From positions 2,728,001-2,792,000 of the forward strand of contig NZ_JAIWZC010000001.1 in the NCBI RefSeq assembly GCF_020297485.1: 64,000 nt of DNA, given 5' to 3'. Below are positions 55,720-64,000 of this stretch, in pieces. A program made the position numbers and the translations under genes. How positions within the stretch are numbered: position 1 is the first letter of the stretch; every line of letters begins with the position of its first letter. Source of the stretch: Enterocloster clostridioformis. Its GTDB lineage: Bacteria; Bacillota; Clostridia; Lachnospirales; Lachnospiraceae. The notes beneath the pieces are model-generated. The model saw only the letters and a list, made by a program, of their open reading frames with translations, made no database searches and was not told the origin of the DNA.

Positions 55720-56257
55720 AAAAGGCAACTGAATATTTTTTAAGCTTCCTTTGGAGGCTTATTTCTGATGCCATAAACATGACACCGGACGCCGAATCTG
55801 GCTGCCATGCATCCATATGCAGTATACTTCGCTAAAAGGCTGGGGAAATTGAAAGTCCATATATAACGGCTACCCGGACGCGCCTTTGTTCAACCAGGAA
55901 AAATCGAAACTGATGCAAACGAAAGGGCAGGTATCGAAATATCAAAGCTGCTTTTTCGTTTGCACCACCTTCGATTCTTTCCTTAACGATTTGTTTCTAT
56001 ATATAACATATTCTCACATAACTTGCACAAGAAATACTGGACACTGCCCAACCATGACTTTTTCCATATCTGCCACTGCTTCCTTCTCCTCTTTCGGCCC
56101 TGCCCCTATCAAAATAGACCAGCACTTAAAAGGCCATATTCTTTTGTAACTTTTATCACCAGCAAATAGTTACCCTTACCAGATATCACTGAGATGGAAA
56201 TAAAGCTCAAAATTATCCTTGATGTATGCTCTCCTCTCTGTATCTATCAAGGAACAT
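55720..56257. other. right end of the IS91-type element and remnants
   Basis: More than 500 bases without a supported gene. The right end of the element is expected within the first 250 bases. A minus-strand stretch near 56030-56150 (WSILIGAGPKEEKEAVADME) looks like a coding remnant, but I do not recognise it. Confidence 0.35.
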
Positions 56258-57142
56258 CTATCCCTTGACCGCCCCCATAGTAATCCCTTGGGTGAAATAC
56301 TTCTGGAAGCAAAGGAACACAATAATGATAGGAACAGAAGCCAAGGCAGCTCCTGCCATAATAAGTCCAAAGTCATTGGACATCTCGCTCAGCTTGCTGG
56401 CAATACCCAGGGCAATGGTCTTGGACTCATTCTGGGTCAGCATGACCAGCTGCAGAGGATACTCATTCCAGGAATTGATAAAGGTAAAGATTGCCAAGGC
56501 GCCGAATCCCGGTCTGATAATGGGGAACGCCACATTTATAAAGGTTGTCAGTTCACCGGCGCCGTCAATGCGGGCAGCTTCCAGCAGGGAAACAGGAATA
56601 TTCTCAGAAAACTGTTTCATCATGAACACGCCAAAGGGCCAGCCCACCACGGGACAGATCACTGCAAACATGGAGCCCCACACAGAGTGGATCAATCCCA
56701 GATCCGACATTTCCTTCATCAACGGAATAAGGATAACCTGTTTGGGAAGCGCCATGGCGCACACGAAAAGGCTGAATATCAGTTTTTTGCCCCAGAAGCG
56801 TTTCTTTGCCAGGACATAGCCTGCCAGGGATGCGGTAATACAGGTAAGTATCATGGCTGTTGCCGAGATAAACACGCTATTGAACAGCCACCGGAGCGCC
56901 ATAGGCATGCCTATGCCAAACAGCTCTGTCTTGCTCTTAAACAGCCTGGCAAAGTTGTCCCAGGAAACAGTGGTGGGGATCCATTTGACCATCTCACCCG
57001 ACTTGATGATGATATCGCTCTTTTCCTTTACAGATCCGGTGACGATCCAATAAAGGGGAAAGAGGAAAAACACAGCCAGGAACGCAAGGATGATAACCGT
57101 GACCACATAGTAAGGAGATAATATTTTCTTTTTGCCTGTCAT
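56258..57142 (-). CDS. sugar ABC importer permease (MalG type), second system
   Basis: 294 residues, six predicted helices, EAA loop EAARIDGAGELTTFINVAFP. AGGAGG precedes ATG 57142. Last gene of a leftward binding-protein/permease/permease operon; no ATPase gene is present. Confidence 0.92.
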   Translation of the reverse strand: MTGKKKILSPYYVVTVIILAFLAVFFLFPLYWIVTGSVKEKSDIIIKSGEMVKWIPTTVSWDNFARLFKSKTELFGIGMPMALRWLFNSVFISATAMILTCITASLAGYVLAKKRFWGKKLIFSLFVCAMALPKQVILIPLMKEMSDLGLIHSVWGSMFAVICPVVGWPFGVFMMKQFSENIPVSLLEAARIDGAGELTTFINVAFPIIRPGFGALAIFTFINSWNEYPLQLVMLTQNESKTIALGIASKLSEMSNDFGLIMAGAALASVPIIIVFLCFQKYFTQGITMGAVKG

Positions 57143-57155
57143 ATGTTCCGTCCTC

Positions 57156-58106
57156 CTATTCTGTTGTTCCGCCGTTCATGACCTTAAACTGCAGGGCACT
57201 GAACAGAGCGATCACGATTGCCAGGATGACACCCATTGCATCGGCATAGCCAAATTCCTTGGTTGTCTTGAACGCAATCTCATATAATAGGTACATAACC
57301 GTGCTGGTGCTGTAATTAGGCCCGCCGGAGGTCAGCAGCTGAATCAGGGCAAAGCACTGAAAGCTGTTGATGGTAGTGATGACAGCCACATACAGCGTGG
57401 TGGGCATGATGGATGGCCACTTGATGCGCCAGAATACCTGGAAGCTGTTGGCGCCGTCAACTTTGGCAGCCTCCTCCAGGGAACTGTCCACATTGCCCAG
57501 GGCAGCTACATATAGGACAATGGGCTGGCCAATGGAGGTAGTGAACAGGATCAGGATGATACACCACAAAGCCATGGATTCGCTGGCGGTCCAGGGTAGA
57601 GGCTGGCCCCCAAAGCTCCTGATCACATAATTGAGAAGACCGTCATATTTGTCAAACATCCACTTCCAGACCACAACAACCGCTACCGAACCAGTGACTA
57701 CCGGCAGGTAAAAGACGCAGCGGAAAAATGAACGGATACCGGAACGCATTCTGTAGATAGAGGATCCTACCCATAGGGAGAATGCAGTGACGGCGGGAAC
57801 TGAGACTGCCACGATGATCACGGTGTTGACAGCCGATTTCAGGAATATCTTATCTTTAAAAAGACGGATGTAATTCTCTAAACCCACGAACGTTCCTTTG
57901 GGATCCGCAAAGCTGGCATTGGTAAAGCTGGTAATAACCCCCATTGTCATAGGAGTAATGACAAATCCCACAAAGAAACACAACGCCGGAAGCAGGAACA
58001 GATATGAGACCATGGTCTCCCTGCGCTGAAGGACCATACTGCGCGCCGGCGCCTTTTCCTTCCCGGGCCTTCTTTCCTTTTGCTTGGAAACAGTTGTTTT
58101 TTCCAT
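57156..58106 (-). CDS. sugar ABC importer permease (MalF type), second system
   Basis: 316 residues with a cationic N-terminus, six predicted helices and EAA loop EAAKVDGANSFQVFWRIKWP. GAGAGGAATG precedes ATG 58106. It lies 13 bases before its partner permease and 140 bases after the binding-protein gene. Confidence 0.92.
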   Translation of the reverse strand: MEKTTVSKQKERRPGKEKAPARSMVLQRRETMVSYLFLLPALCFFVGFVITPMTMGVITSFTNASFADPKGTFVGLENYIRLFKDKIFLKSAVNTVIIVAVSVPAVTAFSLWVGSSIYRMRSGIRSFFRCVFYLPVVTGSVAVVVVWKWMFDKYDGLLNYVIRSFGGQPLPWTASESMALWCIILILFTTSIGQPIVLYVAALGNVDSSLEEAAKVDGANSFQVFWRIKWPSIMPTTLYVAVITTINSFQCFALIQLLTSGGPNYSTSTVMYLLYEIAFKTTKEFGYADAMGVILAIVIALFSALQFKVMNGGTTE

Positions 58107-58246
58107 ATTCTTTCATTCCTCTCTAAAGATTGGTTCAAAATCTCCGTTCTGAACAGATGCAAGAAACATCCCATCCAAACATGCTCTGAAAGCAGATTCC
58201 CTCCCCCCGCACCCGGCAGAGGAAGGGAGTCCATGGTATATTTCAG

Positions 58247-59554
58247 TTAGTTGCTGTTTGCAGATGCGTTAAACTCATCTGCTGCTGCCTGTGGGTCGGT
58301 ACCGTTAAATACCTGCTGCAGCATGTTGAACCACAGAGGACGCATAGCGGCAAATCCGGCGCGTGTGTTGTAATATGGGCCATAGTACTGGCTCCAGGAA
58401 GCCAGCATAGCTTTGTGCTCGTCTCCGGGATATAAATCTCCAAAGGAGGTGCGGACCGGGAATGCATTGGTCTTAACCACGCTCTTTGGTCCCCATTCAG
58501 GATCATCACAGATAAATTTAATAAACTCTTTGGCCGCGGCTGCGCGGGCATCTGATTTATTGTCAAATACACAAAAACCGTTTACCAGGTATTCCAGAGA
58601 AGGCTTGCCGTCCTCGGATGGGAATGGCACTGCGAGCTGGGTATAATCTTCAGACGCGTAGGTAATCTCTGCGGATGTGCCAAAGCAGAAGGTCATGGCG
58701 CAGGTCTCCTGCTGGAACTTCTGCAGTTCATCGGCGGCTGCCATATCAAATCCAGCGTCAATGGACTTGTTATCGTACATTTCCTTTAAAAGGGCAAGGG
58801 CCTTAACGCCGTTTGCGTCAATGTTCCACTTTCCGTCAGAACCTACGATGGAAGAACCGTATAAGTTGTTCACCAACGCACGGGTACCCTGGTCGCCGCC
58901 CTGTCCGCCGCAGTATACAATACCCGGAACCTGAGTGGGAGCTGCATCCCGAAGGGCTTCACACATCTTAACAAAGTTTTCCGTTGTCCAGGTACGGTCG
59001 CCTTCCAGGTTCACGTACTGAAGCGCATCTGCCTTCTCCAGCGCTTCCTTATTTAGACCCATATAGAATGGAGAGGAAGAAATCGGATACATCCAGGCTG
59101 TGCCGTCCGCGCCCACGCAGGTTTCCACAAGTGACTGGCTGGTAAGGTCGCTCTTAAGGTCACCCAGCATGTCATCCAGGGAAACCAGGTATCCTGCCTC
59201 GCCAAACTCAATGATACGGCCTGGGGCATCAAAAAGGATATCGGGCGCAGTGTCTGAGGTAAGGGCTGCTGTCAGTTTATCCGGTCCGGATGTAAAGTCC
59301 AAGTATTCAACCTTAACTTTTATGTCGGAATGAGAGGTGTTAAATGCGTCAACCACCTCCTGCTCATAACCAGTGTCTACACCAAATGTAGGGAATGCCC
59401 ACCATGTAATCTCCGTCACTGCTGCGCTAGATTCTTCTGTCGATTCCATAGCTGACTCTGTCACAGTAGTCTCTGCCGTTTTGTCTCCACTACAACCAGA
59501 CAGTACTCCAACCGCTAATGCTGTTGCTAAACCAAGAGCTAAATTTTTTTTCAT
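58247..59554 (-). CDS. sugar-binding lipoprotein, second ABC importer
   Basis: 435 residues. Lipoprotein signal ALGLATALAVGVLSGC is followed by a Thr/Ser/Glu-rich linker and a family-1 solute-binding domain (AFNTSHSDIKVKVEYLDFTS, TSDTAPDILFDAPGRIIEFG, FYMGLNKEALEKADAL). AAGGAGGAG fixes the start at 59554. First gene of the operon; the ligand is likely an oligosaccharide but is not deducible. Confidence 0.92.
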   Translation of the reverse strand: MKKNLALGLATALAVGVLSGCSGDKTAETTVTESAMESTEESSAAVTEITWWAFPTFGVDTGYEQEVVDAFNTSHSDIKVKVEYLDFTSGPDKLTAALTSDTAPDILFDAPGRIIEFGEAGYLVSLDDMLGDLKSDLTSQSLVETCVGADGTAWMYPISSSPFYMGLNKEALEKADALQYVNLEGDRTWTTENFVKMCEALRDAAPTQVPGIVYCGGQGGDQGTRALVNNLYGSSIVGSDGKWNIDANGVKALALLKEMYDNKSIDAGFDMAAADELQKFQQETCAMTFCFGTSAEITYASEDYTQLAVPFPSEDGKPSLEYLVNGFCVFDNKSDARAAAAKEFIKFICDDPEWGPKSVVKTNAFPVRTSFGDLYPGDEHKAMLASWSQYYGPYYNTRAGFAAMRPLWFNMLQQVFNGTDPQAAADEFNASANSN

Positions 59555-60412
59555 GACTTCTCCTCCTTGAAAATATTTTATATCAGGTAATCGCGAGACT
59601 CGGAATACCATAAATTCTCCGCCTTTTGGAACCGTCTTTCTATCTCTCCCCCTTGCCAATCCTTGAATTTACATATTCTCTCTTTACAAAATTTTTGCTC
59701 CATATATTCAAGCCAAGTTTTTCTATACAACATGCACAAACTCCAATCAGGTCAGCCTCGCAATATCCTAAATATGTTATATATTTATATAATATATAAA
59801 AGATATTTTTTGTCAATATTTCTTTTTAAAAAGAAATTTTTTTCTATTTTCCAAAGAAATTTAAAAGTAAATTCTGCCCCCCTAAGCTTATATTTCATTC
59901 CAATTTTATAAATTACTTACTTCTGATCAATCTTATCTCTGTATCGTTATGGGAATCATGATTTTCATTATGAAATTTAAACATTTAATCCGGGATGACA
60001 AAAAGTCATCCCGGATGGATTTAAAAACTATCTGTCTAGGACAAACATTGAACACTCTATCAGCAAAGACTTATCTGCGTCTCACCTCATACTTGGGAAA
60101 ACACACTTTCCACTAATCAGGTATTTCAGTATAGACAACTTTTCTCTGCGAAGGCAGGTATCTATACTCGAAAGAAAAAACGCAAACAAAGGAACCTTAA
60201 AAGATTTTTACTTTTTATTGTTTTTTCGGATGGCAGGTGATATAATGCAGCCATGATACCGGAGACAATTGAATTTAAAAAGTTGGAAAAATATTATACC
60301 AAAGTATGATGTGCTGTTCCATGTGTATATTACTGTATGGGCGAAGAAAGCGTATTCCGGCACCGTACCAAGAGCACATAGGCAGTTGACCTTCCATTTT
60401 CCATTATAATAT
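59555..60412. other. large AT-rich intergenic region
   Basis: About 860 bases with no supported gene. The first 300 bases, very AT-rich (59770-59870), should contain the promoter of the ABC operon. A perfect 12-bp stem hairpin lies at 59988-60016. The remainder (60020-60410) shows nothing recognisable. Confidence 0.5.
59988..60016. terminator. orphan terminator-like hairpin
   Basis: ATCCGGGATGAC-AAAAA-GTCATCCCGGAT, a perfect 12-bp stem with a 5-base loop. No gene ends nearby and the flanks are only weakly T-rich, so it may be the leftover of a deleted gene or an RNA element. Confidence 0.45.
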
Positions 60413-60653
60413 CCCACAGCTCACAGGCTTTCACCTTTCCATGAGTCTGTTCAGGCGTATGCTGGAGAATGAAAAAGTGGCCGGCATTAAATGTTCTTCC
60501 GCCCCGGCCCAGGACATCCTGCGCTTTAAGCTGACCGGTGGAAAGGATTTTCTCATATTCAACGGACCAGACGAATATTTTATCGTAGGCCGTCTCACGG
60601 GCGTTGGTGCAGGGCTCGGCGGCACCTACGGCGCCACGATTAAATTATATTAA
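60413..60653 (+). pseudogene. C-terminal fragment of an unknown protein
   Basis: An open stretch after a TGA reads NIPQLTGFHLSMSLFRRMLE, then DILRFKLTGGKDFLIFNGPD, EYFIVGRLTGVGAGLGGTYG and ends ATIKLY. The only internal start (ATG 60441) lacks a ribosome site. The composition looks like real coding sequence and the last residues have the feel of an enzyme C-terminus, but I do not recognise the family. Confidence 0.4.
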
Positions 60654-60784
60654 AAGATAGACAACCCAGCTAACTAGGGCAAATGGGAGAAGGCGCAGAT
60701 GGTGTAGAATCTTATGGCCCTGTCTCATGATATCAAGCAGGCCGAAGCAGATACAAAAAGTCTCTAAATCCAGGAGGTACGCTG

Positions 60785-61432
60785 ATGAAAAAAAAACATA
60801 TTGTATGCTTTGGAGATTCCAACACCCACGGTTACCGCGCTTCAAACGACAGCCGCTATGATGAGCAGGAGCGTTGGACCTGTCTTTTGCAGAAACAGCT
60901 TGGAGACGATTATCTGATTATAGAGGAGGGGCTGTCTGGCCGGACCACCTGTTTCCCTGATCCTATTCACGAGGGACTATCTGGCCTAGACTATATCTAT
61001 CCCTGTCTCATGAGCCACGAGCCGGTAGACCTGTTGGTCATCATGCTGGGGACAAACGATACCAAAGAGCGTTTTGGCGCCTCTGCCACATGCATCGCCT
61101 TGGGCCTAAAGCGCCTGATTGCTAAAGCAGCTTCCATTTCTGATGCATGGCATATGGGAAAGCCCAACATCCTGGTGGTCACACCCAAGTCTATTGACAA
61201 ACGCTATGTGACCACTCCGGTTGGAAAAACCATGGGAATAGGTTGTGCTGAGAAATCAGAATGTCTTGCCGAAGAATTTGAAGGAATCGCCTCCCTAATG
61301 GGATGCCATTATCTGGATGCCAATGCCGTGGTAACGGAACAGAACCACTATGACTATATGCATCTGACAAAAGAGGGGCACCAGGAACTCGCCAATGCGC
61401 TGTCAAAGGTTATACGCTCCTTATTTATCTAG
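60785..61432 (+). CDS. SGNH/GDSL hydrolase
   Basis: A 215-residue esterase with KHIVCFGDSNTHGYRAS (Ser), GLSGRTTCFPDP (Gly block), VIMLGTNDTKERFG (Asn) and YDYMHLTKEGHQELA (Asp-x-x-His). It is a near relative of the 42023-42643 gene, sharing block spacing. CAGGAGG precedes ATG 60785. No neighbours suggest its substrate. Confidence 0.9.
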   Translation: MKKKHIVCFGDSNTHGYRASNDSRYDEQERWTCLLQKQLGDDYLIIEEGLSGRTTCFPDPIHEGLSGLDYIYPCLMSHEPVDLLVIMLGTNDTKERFGASATCIALGLKRLIAKAASISDAWHMGKPNILVVTPKSIDKRYVTTPVGKTMGIGCAEKSECLAEEFEGIASLMGCHYLDANAVVTEQNHYDYMHLTKEGHQELANALSKVIRSLFI

Positions 61433-61532
61433 GCTTTAGGTGTTTGATAAACGCCGGAACCCATTAGTTTTACGTTGATAAGGAAGTATTCACAACAACT
61501 TATCATCAACGCTGACAAACAGGGTGCAATTA

Positions 61533-61578
61533 AAAACAGAGAATTGATTGCTTTCAAAAATAATCAATTCTCTGTTTT
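61533..61578. terminator. terminator after the SGNH hydrolase gene
   Basis: AAAACAGAGAATTGATT (61533-61549) pairs perfectly with AATCAATTCTCTGTTTT (61562-61578), with T-tracts on both strands. Confidence 0.85.
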
Positions 61579-61841
61579 CAACTACATTCCTCTATGAAAG
61601 CTGAAAGTGTTCCTGATTTGCAAAAATCTAACAGACTTCACGATAAGCATATTACTGTATCTTTTGTTATAGAATTTCTGTTTTATTATATTCCTTAATC
61701 CGTGGAGTTTAATTATTATTTCATGCTGCAATCACTTTGTTTATGCGGTCTGTCGATACTTTTAAAAATATTAACAATATCACCCATTTGGTGATGTTTT
61801 CTGATACAATATTCCATAAGAAAACTATGGAGGCAGTCATC

Positions 61842-63200
61842 ATGAAAAAGATAAAAATTGAGTTTACCAATGAGCGGCTCATCCCAGCCAGCGGCCTTGC
61901 AGTTGTCGGTGCCATTCTCGGCAAAAGCGACTTCGTAAAGCGGTGCAACCGTATGGATGTCACCCCAAACCGTTCACAGCACCAGATCAAGAACGGGGAT
62001 GTCCTGCTCACTTATATCGGACTTCTCACCATGGGGAAACCTGCTTATGAGTCCGTCCATGAGTTTGATGACGACCCGGATTTTTACAAATACGCACTTG
62101 GCATTGTCAGAAGCATCCCTTCTGAGGAGACGCTGCGCCAGCGGATGGATGACATTGGCTCATCCATGCGTTCTTATATCCTTGCGGAAAACATCAAGAT
62201 GCTCAGGGATAATGGCATTGTACCGGGAAAACTCCCGAACGGTTATGTGCCTGTGGATATTGATGTCACGCCCTTTGATAATTCCAAGACCAAAAAGCAG
62301 GGTGTCTCCAGAACTTATAAGGGATGTGACGGCTATTCGCCGATAATGGCATATATTGGAACGGAGGGCTATCTGGTCAACTGTGAACTCCGGGAAGGAA
62401 AACAGCATTGCCAGAAGCATACCCCTGAGTTTTTACGGGAAACCATCCGTATGTGCAGGGAGATTACGGATGAACCGCTCCTGATCCGCCTTGATTCAGG
62501 AAACGATGCCGCAGAGAATATCGGTATCCTGGTGGAAGCGGGCTGTTATTTCGTCATAAAACGCAACCTCCGCAGGGAAAGCAAAGAGGACTGGCTGCAG
62601 ATGGCACAGGAATACAGCCAAGATATCGAAACTCCCCGTGAAGGGAAAACCGTCTATATCGGCAGCGACTGGAAACCGGTTTCCTATAAAACAGCGGATG
62701 ATGCGGAAAAAACCATCACCGTCCGTGCCGGGTACGAGATCATAAACCGTACCATTGATAAATATGGCCAGTTCCTTCTGGAAGGCGACATTGAAGTCAA
62801 TACCTGGTGGACAAACCTTGGAATGACGGACCGCGAAGTCATAGGACTCTGCCATGCCCACGGCGAATGTGAGCAGTTCCATAGCGAGATCAAGACCGAT
62901 ATGGATATGGAGCGGCTGCCATCCGGCAAATTTGAGACCAATGAGCTGGTACTGGAACTGGCAATCCTGGCCTATAACATTCTGCGGATGATCGGACAGG
63001 AAAGCATCGGCAGGAAGGGCACAGAGACAAAACATAAAGTCAGGCGCAGAAGGCTGCGCACGGTGATTGGTAATATGATCATGATGGCAGGTCACGTTAC
63101 AGAGCATGCCCGGCAGTTGTTGTTAGGCCTTGGCCGAAGTAATACATGGCGGTATGCTTTTGCGCAGGTGTATACAGCATTTGCGGATTTCCGGTCATAA
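61842..63200 (+). CDS. IS1380-family transposase
   Basis: 452 residues starting MKKIKIEFTNERLIPASGLA at ATG 61842 behind GGAGG. The DDE core includes VPVDIDVTPFDNSKTKKQGV (first Asp region), LLIRLDSGNDAAENIGILVE (second Asp) and HGECEQFHSEIKTDMDMERL (Glu). Length and motifs fit IS1380 elements, which include ISEcp1. The reading frame is intact. The element ends were not fixed; candidates lie near 61640 and 63270. Confidence 0.92.
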   Translation: MKKIKIEFTNERLIPASGLAVVGAILGKSDFVKRCNRMDVTPNRSQHQIKNGDVLLTYIGLLTMGKPAYESVHEFDDDPDFYKYALGIVRSIPSEETLRQRMDDIGSSMRSYILAENIKMLRDNGIVPGKLPNGYVPVDIDVTPFDNSKTKKQGVSRTYKGCDGYSPIMAYIGTEGYLVNCELREGKQHCQKHTPEFLRETIRMCREITDEPLLIRLDSGNDAAENIGILVEAGCYFVIKRNLRRESKEDWLQMAQEYSQDIETPREGKTVYIGSDWKPVSYKTADDAEKTITVRAGYEIINRTIDKYGQFLLEGDIEVNTWWTNLGMTDREVIGLCHAHGECEQFHSEIKTDMDMERLPSGKFETNELVLELAILAYNILRMIGQESIGRKGTETKHKVRRRRLRTVIGNMIMMAGHVTEHARQLLLGLGRSNTWRYAFAQVYTAFADFRS

Positions 63201-63312
63201 ATGTCATCCTGCCAGGTAGCCTTTGAGAAACCAAGGGGAAAGCATGCCCTTTTGAAAGGGAGAGTATGAAAAAAAGTCTGTAAATTGAGATCTTCTATGA
63301 TAAGTTAATGAG

Positions 63313-63345
63313 AAAGGTAGGTGGATGTCGTGACCACCTACCTTT
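63313..63345. terminator. hairpin between IS1380 and the small gene
   Basis: AAAGGTAGGTGG pairs perfectly with CCACCTACCTTT across a 9-base loop. The right flank is ACTATACGG, not T-rich, so termination is likely only as an inference from structure. Confidence 0.55.
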
Positions 63346-63439
63346 ACTATACGGATGCTTTTGGATTCTGTCAAGATGTATTGGAAAATCCCATCAAATT
63401 ATGGTACACTTCTTACAGGAAAACATCAGGAGGTGTGCC

Positions 63440-63715
63440 ATGAAGCTAAAAACAGACGATCCCTTTGTACCTGAAGATATCAGGGCAAAGATCAATGGAC
63501 TGCAGTCCCTGCTGGATCATGCAGCCGACTTATACAGTGATATCTATAGCTGGTATGACAGTGAACTGAAATCCTATGACCCGAAAGCCACCGCAGACGA
63601 TGAACTGTTTGACCCTGGCACAGGGACTGTTGTGGAGGGGATCGATTACCTGTCTATCATGGAATCCCTGTCAGAGCTGCAGACAGCCAACGAATGTAAA
63701 ATGCAGAGGGATTAA
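63440..63715 (+). CDS. small acidic hypothetical protein
   Basis: 91 residues from ATG 63440, 7 bases after AGGAGG: MKLKTDDPFVPEDIRAKING, then ADLYSDIYSWYDSELKSYDP and GIDYLSIMESLSELQTANEC. It is not recognised. The 3' end overlaps the convergent neighbour by 4 bases, typical of compact plasmid or conjugative-element DNA. Confidence 0.6.
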   Translation: MKLKTDDPFVPEDIRAKINGLQSLLDHAADLYSDIYSWYDSELKSYDPKATADDELFDPGTGTVVEGIDYLSIMESLSELQTANECKMQRD

Positions 63716-63924
63716 CCTTGTGTCCCATCGGCCTGGCCTCTGGCGATGTCTTCCCGTATCAGGGCCTTGATGGCCCCTTGGACGGAAGTGTCCCTGCCAT
63801 ATTTGTGCTGTCTGACCCAGGCCAGGATATCTGCATCTGTCTTCATATTCAGTTTTAACTTCACCTGTACAGTATTATAGCTGTCGTACCTGTCCTGAGC
63901 ATCGTATTTTGAAAATCCATACAT
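63712..63924 (-). CDS. small ribbon-helix-helix-like protein
   Basis: 70 residues: a short N-terminus (MYGFSKYDAQDRYDS), a strand-like TVQVKLKLNMKTDADILAWV and a helix QGAIKALIREDIARG. The strand-helix-helix pattern suggests an RHH DNA-binding protein (Arc/CopG-like), as in antitoxins or plasmid copy-control repressors. The ribosome site GGAAAGGAG and a 14-base palindrome lie directly upstream. Confidence 0.55.
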   Translation of the reverse strand: MYGFSKYDAQDRYDSYNTVQVKLKLNMKTDADILAWVRQHKYGRDTSVQGAIKALIREDIARGQADGTQG

Positions 63925-63942
63925 GGAAAGCTCCTTTCCGGA

Positions 63943-63956
63943 TAGGTGTACACCTA
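63943..63956. promoter_or_regulatory. perfect 14-base palindrome, probable operator
   Basis: TAGGTGTACACCTA lies 19 bases upstream of ATG 63924. The position over the leader of an RHH-like gene suggests an autoregulatory operator. Confidence 0.6.
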
Positions 63957-64000
63957 TGCCTGTGCGCTCTTATTCCGGCAGTCTGCCTTCGTACATAATG

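Noticed and set aside
59900..60430. Possible small RNA or riboswitch around the hairpin at 59988-60016
   Set aside because: Only a simple hairpin is visible; no conserved aptamer pattern or adjacent regulated gene.

Overview
The window looks like accessory chromosomal DNA from a low-to-mid GC gut Firmicute, most likely a Lachnospiraceae (Clostridium cluster XIVa, Enterocloster/Hungatella-like). I infer this from AGGAGG-type ribosome sites, lipoprotein-linked sugar ABC importers, a cysteine-type sulfatase, an AraC regulator, a Spo0A-type DNA-binding protein, cell-wall-binding repeats, and the mix of IS110, IS3, IS66, IS91, IS256, IS630 and IS1380 elements. No rRNA, tRNA, CRISPR array or replication origin was seen.

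Layout. 1-1.4 kb: an IS110 transposase running off the left edge. 1.4-4.4 kb: an amidohydrolase facing a SAF-domain NAD-dependent dehydrogenase-like protein. 4.4-10.2 kb: a graveyard of broken genes (DUF1667/FAD oxidoreductase remnant, disrupted YyaL/DUF255 gene, solute-binding fragment, thioesterase and exporter remnants of a lost biosynthetic locus) around one intact lincosamide-nucleotidyltransferase-like gene. 10.2-10.8 kb: a stand-alone Spo0A-C protein with a coupled small HTH gene. 11.2-16.7 kb: a giant secreted protein (8-residue repeats, alpha/beta hydrolase, GH3, cell-wall-binding repeats) whose signal peptide is out of frame with the body at a 12-base poly-G tract. 17-21 kb: inactivated small regulators, an MntA/HepT-like pair, and scrambled tyrosine recombinases and IS256. 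21-27 kb: sulfatase, sugar ABC importer and AraC regulator. 27.3-31.1 kb: an MBOAT/SGNH polysaccharide-acylation pair in which the MBOAT gene is split by an IS630 element. 31-32.4 kb: a group II intron 5' piece and more recombinase remnants.

32.4-49.5 kb is a visibly GC-richer catabolic block. It holds a fructoselysine/fructosamine (Amadori product) cluster: frlC-, frlA-, frlD- and frlB-like genes with two GntR regulators, a BtpA-like protein, YjbQ and an amidohydrolase. Next come a second FrlD-like kinase, an SGNH hydrolase and a HAD phosphatase, then a divergent operon of amidohydrolase, NhaC-type antiporter and FGGY kinase. A defective IS110 splits the leftward part. The scheme I infer is import by FrlA, phosphorylation by a PfkB kinase, and deglycation by the SIS protein to glucose-6-phosphate plus amine, with epimerisation by FrlC.

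49.5-56 kb is a pile of IS remnants (IS3, IS256, IS66, IS91) with fragments of a desulfoferrodoxin and a lipoprotein, and one apparently complete IS91-type element whose tyrosine recombinase overlaps its HUH transposase by 4 bases. 56-59.6 kb is a second sugar ABC importer. 60.4-64 kb holds an SGNH hydrolase, an IS1380 transposase and two small convergent mobile-element-like genes, one preceded by a perfect 14-base palindrome.
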